The notes under the pieces were generated by a model. The model was not told the DNA's origin. It did no database searches and saw nothing but the letters and a program-made list of their open reading frames with translations. Of a DNA stretch of 64,000 nucleotides, positions 61,501 through 64,000 are shown in pieces (position 1 is the first letter of the stretch; each line of letters begins with the position of its first letter). The position numbers and the translations under genes were made by a program. The stretch is from Actinophytocola xinjiangensis (lineage in GTDB: Bacteria; Actinomycetota; Actinomycetes; Mycobacteriales; Pseudonocardiaceae), in assembly GCF_001921215.1 (NCBI RefSeq), contig NZ_MSIF01000007.1:248001-312000 (forward strand). Reading direction: 5' to 3'.

Positions 61501-62272
61501 CCGCGACGTGGGTGCCGTGGCCGAACCGGTCACCGGTGTCCGGGCTGGTGGAGAAGTTCCGCGCCTGGGTGACCACACCGCGCAGGTCGGGGTGCTCGGC
61601 GTCGTAGCCGGTGTCGAGCACGGCGACCGTGGTGCCGGTGCCGTCGAAGCCGGCCTCCCAGGCCTGTGGCGCGCCGATCTGGGCGACGCTGCGGTCCAGG
61701 CTGGCGCGCACGCGGCGGTCGAGCGCGATGTGGTCGACACCGCCGCCCTGGACCGACTTCCAGAAGGTGGCCGCCTTGGTCCTGTCGGCCTGGACGGCGC
61801 GGGCGCCGATGCTGGTGAGGGTGGGGCCGAGGGTCGCGGCGGCCGGGGCCGAGGCGGTCGACAGCTCCGTGCCGTAGGTGAGGATCAGCGGCAGCGTGCG
61901 CCGCTGCTCGTCGGTGTAGCCCTGGGCGATCAGTTCGTCCACGTTGAACAGTGCCGGGTCGAGCCGGCCGTCGACGACCTGGGTCATGACGTCGCTCGGG
62001 ATCACCGAGAGCGCGCCGTCGACCTCCTCCTGGAGGAAGGTGACCGACTCCCGGCCGGGTCCCGGCGTGACGGTGGCGGCGCGACGGCCGCCGGGAAGCT
62101 GTTCGAGGAGCACGACGTCCCCGGTGACCAGGGTGATCGTGTGGTGGACGGTCTCTGGGCGGGGCGGGGTGTCGCCCGGTTCGGGCGCTGCCGAGGCCAC
62201 CTGCGTGCCGGTCAGGGTCAGGGCACCGCACACGGCCATGACGAGAACACGGGATCTCCATTGCATGGCCAT
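58547..62272 (-). CDS. Secreted S8 subtilisin-like serine protease (1241 aa)
   Basis: A signal peptide of ~28 residues (RVLVMAVCGALTLTGTQVAS, cut after ASA) and a propeptide region (~30-200) precede the peptidase. The catalytic triad is visible: Asp 220 in VAVLDTGYDAEHPDL, His 252 in FGHGTHVAATVAG, and Ser 428 in ASGTSMAAPHVAG; the oxyanion Asn lies in VVSAGNNGEQGLG. The C-terminal ~750 residues hold beta-rich domains (Fn3-like EVEYTNLTDGDLTLALDLDV) and a possible PA-like insert (AAMVIIIKESPDTRYPDELT). Large actinomycete subtilases of this type are exported and degrade extracellular protein. It starts with ATG 62272 or the ATG two codons later. Confidence 0.93.
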   Translation of the reverse strand: MAMQWRSRVLVMAVCGALTLTGTQVASAAPEPGDTPPRPETVHHTITLVTGDVVLLEQLPGGRRAATVTPGPGRESVTFLQEEVDGALSVIPSDVMTQVVDGRLDPALFNVDELIAQGYTDEQRRTLPLILTYGTELSTASAPAAATLGPTLTSIGARAVQADRTKAATFWKSVQGGGVDHIALDRRVRASLDRSVAQIGAPQAWEAGFDGTGTTVAVLDTGYDAEHPDLRGVVTQARNFSTSPDTGDRFGHGTHVAATVAGTGDGSDGARKGVAPGADVLVGKVLGDDGFGQESWVMAGMEWAAESGADVVNMSLGGSGDGTDPLSRAVDALTERTGTLFVVSAGNNGEQGLGTVGSPGNATAALTVGAVDRDDVLAPFSSKGPRTSDLAVKPDITAPGVDIVAARAAGTSMGTPVDDLYTAASGTSMAAPHVAGAAAILAQRHPDWTGPRLKDALASTSLAQADRSVYEHGGGRVDVARAVSQGVYATGTLDLGEVDEDGGPVSGEVEYTNLTDGDLTLALDLDVRSLGGADSGDGVRIEQSTVEVPAGGSATVPVIADPAALDGGVHGGRLTATAGDVVVHTALGANEAVPTHKLTIRASGRDGGHTFTPYVSVYGQDSRYDVRKYIYDGQSVTVDVPEGVNYLTAMVSTQHDETSHIFMDPELEVTGDMTYVLDIEKTVQAKVETPKPATQQGSLSYYAYRKFGQRTITSTVQKWDGTREVWVTPAKRPAEGELEFGVRWSLRAPQLSATTTTGPKVTVLPRYGTGDTPLMDGTVTHELVSAGYGTVEEFAAGDFRDAIALIDPPKPGEWHDVHEMARRAADAGAAMVIIIKESPDTRYPDELTRSDVTPADGPPVLLVTDVRLGEGQALLAALDRGPVSLKVTGTPSSPYLYDVMQVENGEIPNEVVHRVNRRTSAVVSSAYHEPGGAPKLKEQWFAWRPWQATTFGQFQRSVDSSVREEWITADDTVWQHRVRHFNSWGSNFPLQNGITHEARTYRPGERVRESWFAPVVRPAIPTGVAGLTSTRTDDTLTVRIPEFVDSGAGHYGFAESSTIGNPSADEVSARFYRDGELVTEAPDAWRQFPASPDPATYRLELSTARTTPEWEFATRTETAWTFQSRRGADGALLPLPQVDYQVDADLANQLRAGSWTTIGLTTRHQDGLNGPRTRSVSAWVSYDDGETWTKVWVLGWGSRYTATFMHPPRSRTNGFVTLRVLAQDTAGNAIDQTVVRAYGLR

Positions 62273-62363
62273 CAGGTTCCTGGGGCCACCCGCCGGCTGT
62301 CAGCAACCGGCGCTGTCCAACTTACGACGTGTCGTACTTTGGACAGCGCCGATCACCGCCGTA

Positions 62364-63815
62364 TCACGCGGTCGGGACCACGACCTTCCAGACCGGACCT
62401 CGGTCGTTGCCGACCACCCGCAGCCGCTGTTTCTGGCAGGCCTGGACGGACGGATCGTTCACCCCGCAGCCGATCAGCGCCGGGTCGACCACGACGATGT
62501 CGAACGCGCGCCCGGTGTCGGGGTTGAAGTCCCACGGCTGGCCGCCCGCCGGGCAGCGGCCGGTGTCGTCGTACTGGTGGCCCAGCGCCCCGGAGTTGAT
62601 CACCAGGCCGCCGGTCGCCGCGTCGAACACCCACACGTACAGGTCACGCCGTTCGACCGTGCAGTTGTTGATCTCCACGCGGGAGATGCCGCTGGCCGGC
62701 GGGTCGATCGGCGGCGGGTCGGTCGGCGGCGTCGGCTTGCTGGCCGCCAGGTAGAACCGCACCGGGTCGGCGCTGTTGTCCCGGACGTAGGTCAGCAGGT
62801 CGGCGCGGCCGTCGCCGTCACCGTCGCCGGTGGCGCCGAAGTGGCCGGGAATGGAGGTCGACCAGCTGAACGGGGTGGCGTTGGTGAACTGCTGGCCGTC
62901 GGACAGGGCCACCAGCAGTTCCCAGGTCCCTTCCCAGGGAACCTGTTTCAACACCATGATGTCGCTGCGGCCGTCGCCGTCGAAATCGGCGACCGAGCAG
63001 ATCTCGTTGTCGATGCAGAAGAATCCGTGGCCGGTGCGGGCCGCCTCGAATCCGGTGCCGGTCGAGCGGGACCACAGCACGTTGCCCTTCTGACCATCCG
63101 GTGAGGACGGTTTGAACGCGACCAGGTCGTCGCGGCCGTCACCGTCGACGTCACCGACGTGGCAACGTTCGGTGACGATGCAGAAGTAGTTGTGCCGCAC
63201 GGCGTTCTCGCCGAAGGAGCGGCCGGTGGACCGGGAGATCCAGACCAGCCCGGTGTTCGGGGTGAACGCGACCAGGTCGGCCCGGCCGTCACCGTCGACG
63301 TCACCGACCCGGCAGACCTGCTCGGTGACACAGAACCCGTCGTTCCACACGCCCTGGTCGGCGAACCCCGTCCCGGTGGACAGTCCCACCCGGACGTTGG
63401 CCGACCCGGAGGTGGTGCCGGTGCCCCAGGAGTAGCTGACCAGGTCGTCGCGACCGTCGCCGTCGACGTCGGCGGTCTGGCAGATCGGGCCGCAGAACCC
63501 GGACAGCCACTGTTGCGGGGTGGCGAACTGGAATCCCAGGGAGAGCCCGACGAACACGTCGCCGCCCGCGACGGGGGCGATCAGGTCGTCCCGGCCGTCG
63601 CCGTCGACGTCACCGAACAGCGGCGTGCCGACATGGCCCGGTTTGTCCCAGATCTGCCAGGTGTCCGGCGGTTGGAGGACCTCGTAGGCGGCCTGGCGTA
63701 CCGCCGTCGTGCCGTCCACATCGGACTCCGCGGTGGTGACCAGGCCGAGCGTCGTGACCACCGCACAGGCGGCCAGGAACGTAATCCAGGGTCGGAGGAA
63801 GAATTTTCTCACCAT
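62364..63815 (-). CDS. Secreted FG-GAP/VCBS repeat protein (483 aa)
   Basis: The N-terminus (MVRKFFLRPWITFLAACAVV) is an export signal or membrane anchor. The bulk consists of 5-6 FG-GAP/VCBS-type repeats, each with the calcium-binding DVDGDGRDDLV or DFDGDGRSDIMV motif, forming a beta-propeller. A Pro-rich linker (PTPPTDPPPIDPPASG) leads to a ~110-residue C-terminal domain with paired cysteines (INNCTVERRDLYVWVFDAAT, GCGVNDPSVQACQKQ). The start at 63815 follows TTGGAG by 9 bases. Likely a secreted binding or adhesion protein; no enzyme motif is seen. Confidence 0.85.
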   Translation of the reverse strand: MVRKFFLRPWITFLAACAVVTTLGLVTTAESDVDGTTAVRQAAYEVLQPPDTWQIWDKPGHVGTPLFGDVDGDGRDDLIAPVAGGDVFVGLSLGFQFATPQQWLSGFCGPICQTADVDGDGRDDLVSYSWGTGTTSGSANVRVGLSTGTGFADQGVWNDGFCVTEQVCRVGDVDGDGRADLVAFTPNTGLVWISRSTGRSFGENAVRHNYFCIVTERCHVGDVDGDGRDDLVAFKPSSPDGQKGNVLWSRSTGTGFEAARTGHGFFCIDNEICSVADFDGDGRSDIMVLKQVPWEGTWELLVALSDGQQFTNATPFSWSTSIPGHFGATGDGDGDGRADLLTYVRDNSADPVRFYLAASKPTPPTDPPPIDPPASGISRVEINNCTVERRDLYVWVFDAATGGLVINSGALGHQYDDTGRCPAGGQPWDFNPDTGRAFDIVVVDPALIGCGVNDPSVQACQKQRLRVVGNDRGPVWKVVVPTA

Positions 63816-63948
63816 GGACAGCACTCCAATATCCGGGCATTTCCCGTGATGTGAGGCATTCCCGCGGAACCGGCGCCGCGAGACCACAACCCTATCGGGG
63901 ACGACCGGAAAACCGGATTACTCATCAGAGTGAATTTCCGCCGATTAT

Positions 63949-64000
63949 TCAGGGACGGAGGCTCCACACCTCGGGGTCGGCGCCGATCGACGACTGCACG
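63949..64000 (-). CDS. C-terminal end of a protein running off the right edge
   Basis: The minus strand reads ...VQSSIGADPEVWSLRP and a TGA stop, in the high-GC codon pattern of the region. Only 16 residues are inside the window, so nothing can be said of the function. The 63816-63948 gap before the FG-GAP gene shows only a short CCGGaaaaCCGG palindrome. Confidence 0.4.
   Translation of the reverse strand, partial: VQSSIGADPEVWSLRP

Noticed and set aside
58655-62527. Long plus-strand open frame (1290 codons) across the subtilase
   Set aside because: Antisense shadow of a gene with a full catalytic triad and signal peptide.

Overview
This 64 kb window comes from a high-GC actinomycete. Codons strongly prefer G/C at the third position, GTG and TTG starts are common, and the gene families (BTAD regulator, NB-ARC/TPR and WD40 STAND proteins, many acyl-CoA dehydrogenases) fit a filamentous actinobacterium. 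The Pseudonocardiales are a plausible home, but that placement is an inference.

Layout. (1) 1-16.5 kb, minus strand: a contractile phage-tail-like injection system of the eCIS/Afp-PVC type. It reads, in order of transcription, DUF4255 cap-type protein, accessory protein, sheath, tube, second sheath, second tube, small DUF5908-like protein, LysM protein, gp27-like hub, gp5/V-type spike, gp25, two large baseplate proteins with a 25-codon micro-ORF between them, tail protein I, and two paralogous Cys-rich proteins; the last runs off the left edge. Almost every junction is a 4-base ATGA or GTGA overlap. The AAA+ ATPase, tape measure, fibre and cargo are not seen and may lie to the left. A BTAD regulator and a small protein are divergent at 16.6-17.7 kb. 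(2) 17.7-34.3 kb: a glyoxalase-like gene, then a CoA-ester catabolic cluster (thioesterase, acyl-CoA ligase, peptide-type ABC importer, fused class III CoA-transferase, three acyl-CoA dehydrogenases, enoyl-CoA hydratase, kinase-like phosphotransferase, TetR regulator). It is driven from two tandem promoters, each followed by a TGCAC-N5-GTGCA palindrome. (3) 34.3-49.4 kb: an accessory island of lower and mixed GC. It holds a HerA-type ATPase paired with a membrane-anchored degenerate ATPase, a repeat protein and a tiny peptide gene, a decayed E1-beta dehydrogenase pseudogene, diverged direct repeats on either side, an HTH-STAND-WD40 protein, a 20-residue peptide gene with a RiPP-recognition/E1-like adenylyltransferase, and an NB-ARC/TPR protein with an N-terminal RHIM-like motif. 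(4) 49.5-51.6 kb: a second enoyl-CoA hydratase and a TetR paralogue of the catabolic regulator, with the same operator, plus a hydrolase. (5) 51.6-64 kb: a heterodimeric ABC exporter with its TetR regulator, a small protein, a short second-type Rho factor, a two-HTH regulator, a secreted subtilase and a secreted FG-GAP repeat protein.

How they work together. The eCIS genes form one coupled operon. The two catabolic blocks share an operator and two similar TetR proteins, so they look like one regulon now separated by the accessory island. The island groups STAND sensors, a HerA ATPase pair and a peptide-modifying enzyme, a mix often seen in conflict or defence regions. The most novel candidate is the peptide ending in Asn-Asn next to the RRE-E1 enzyme, which resembles a minimal microcin C-like modification pair.
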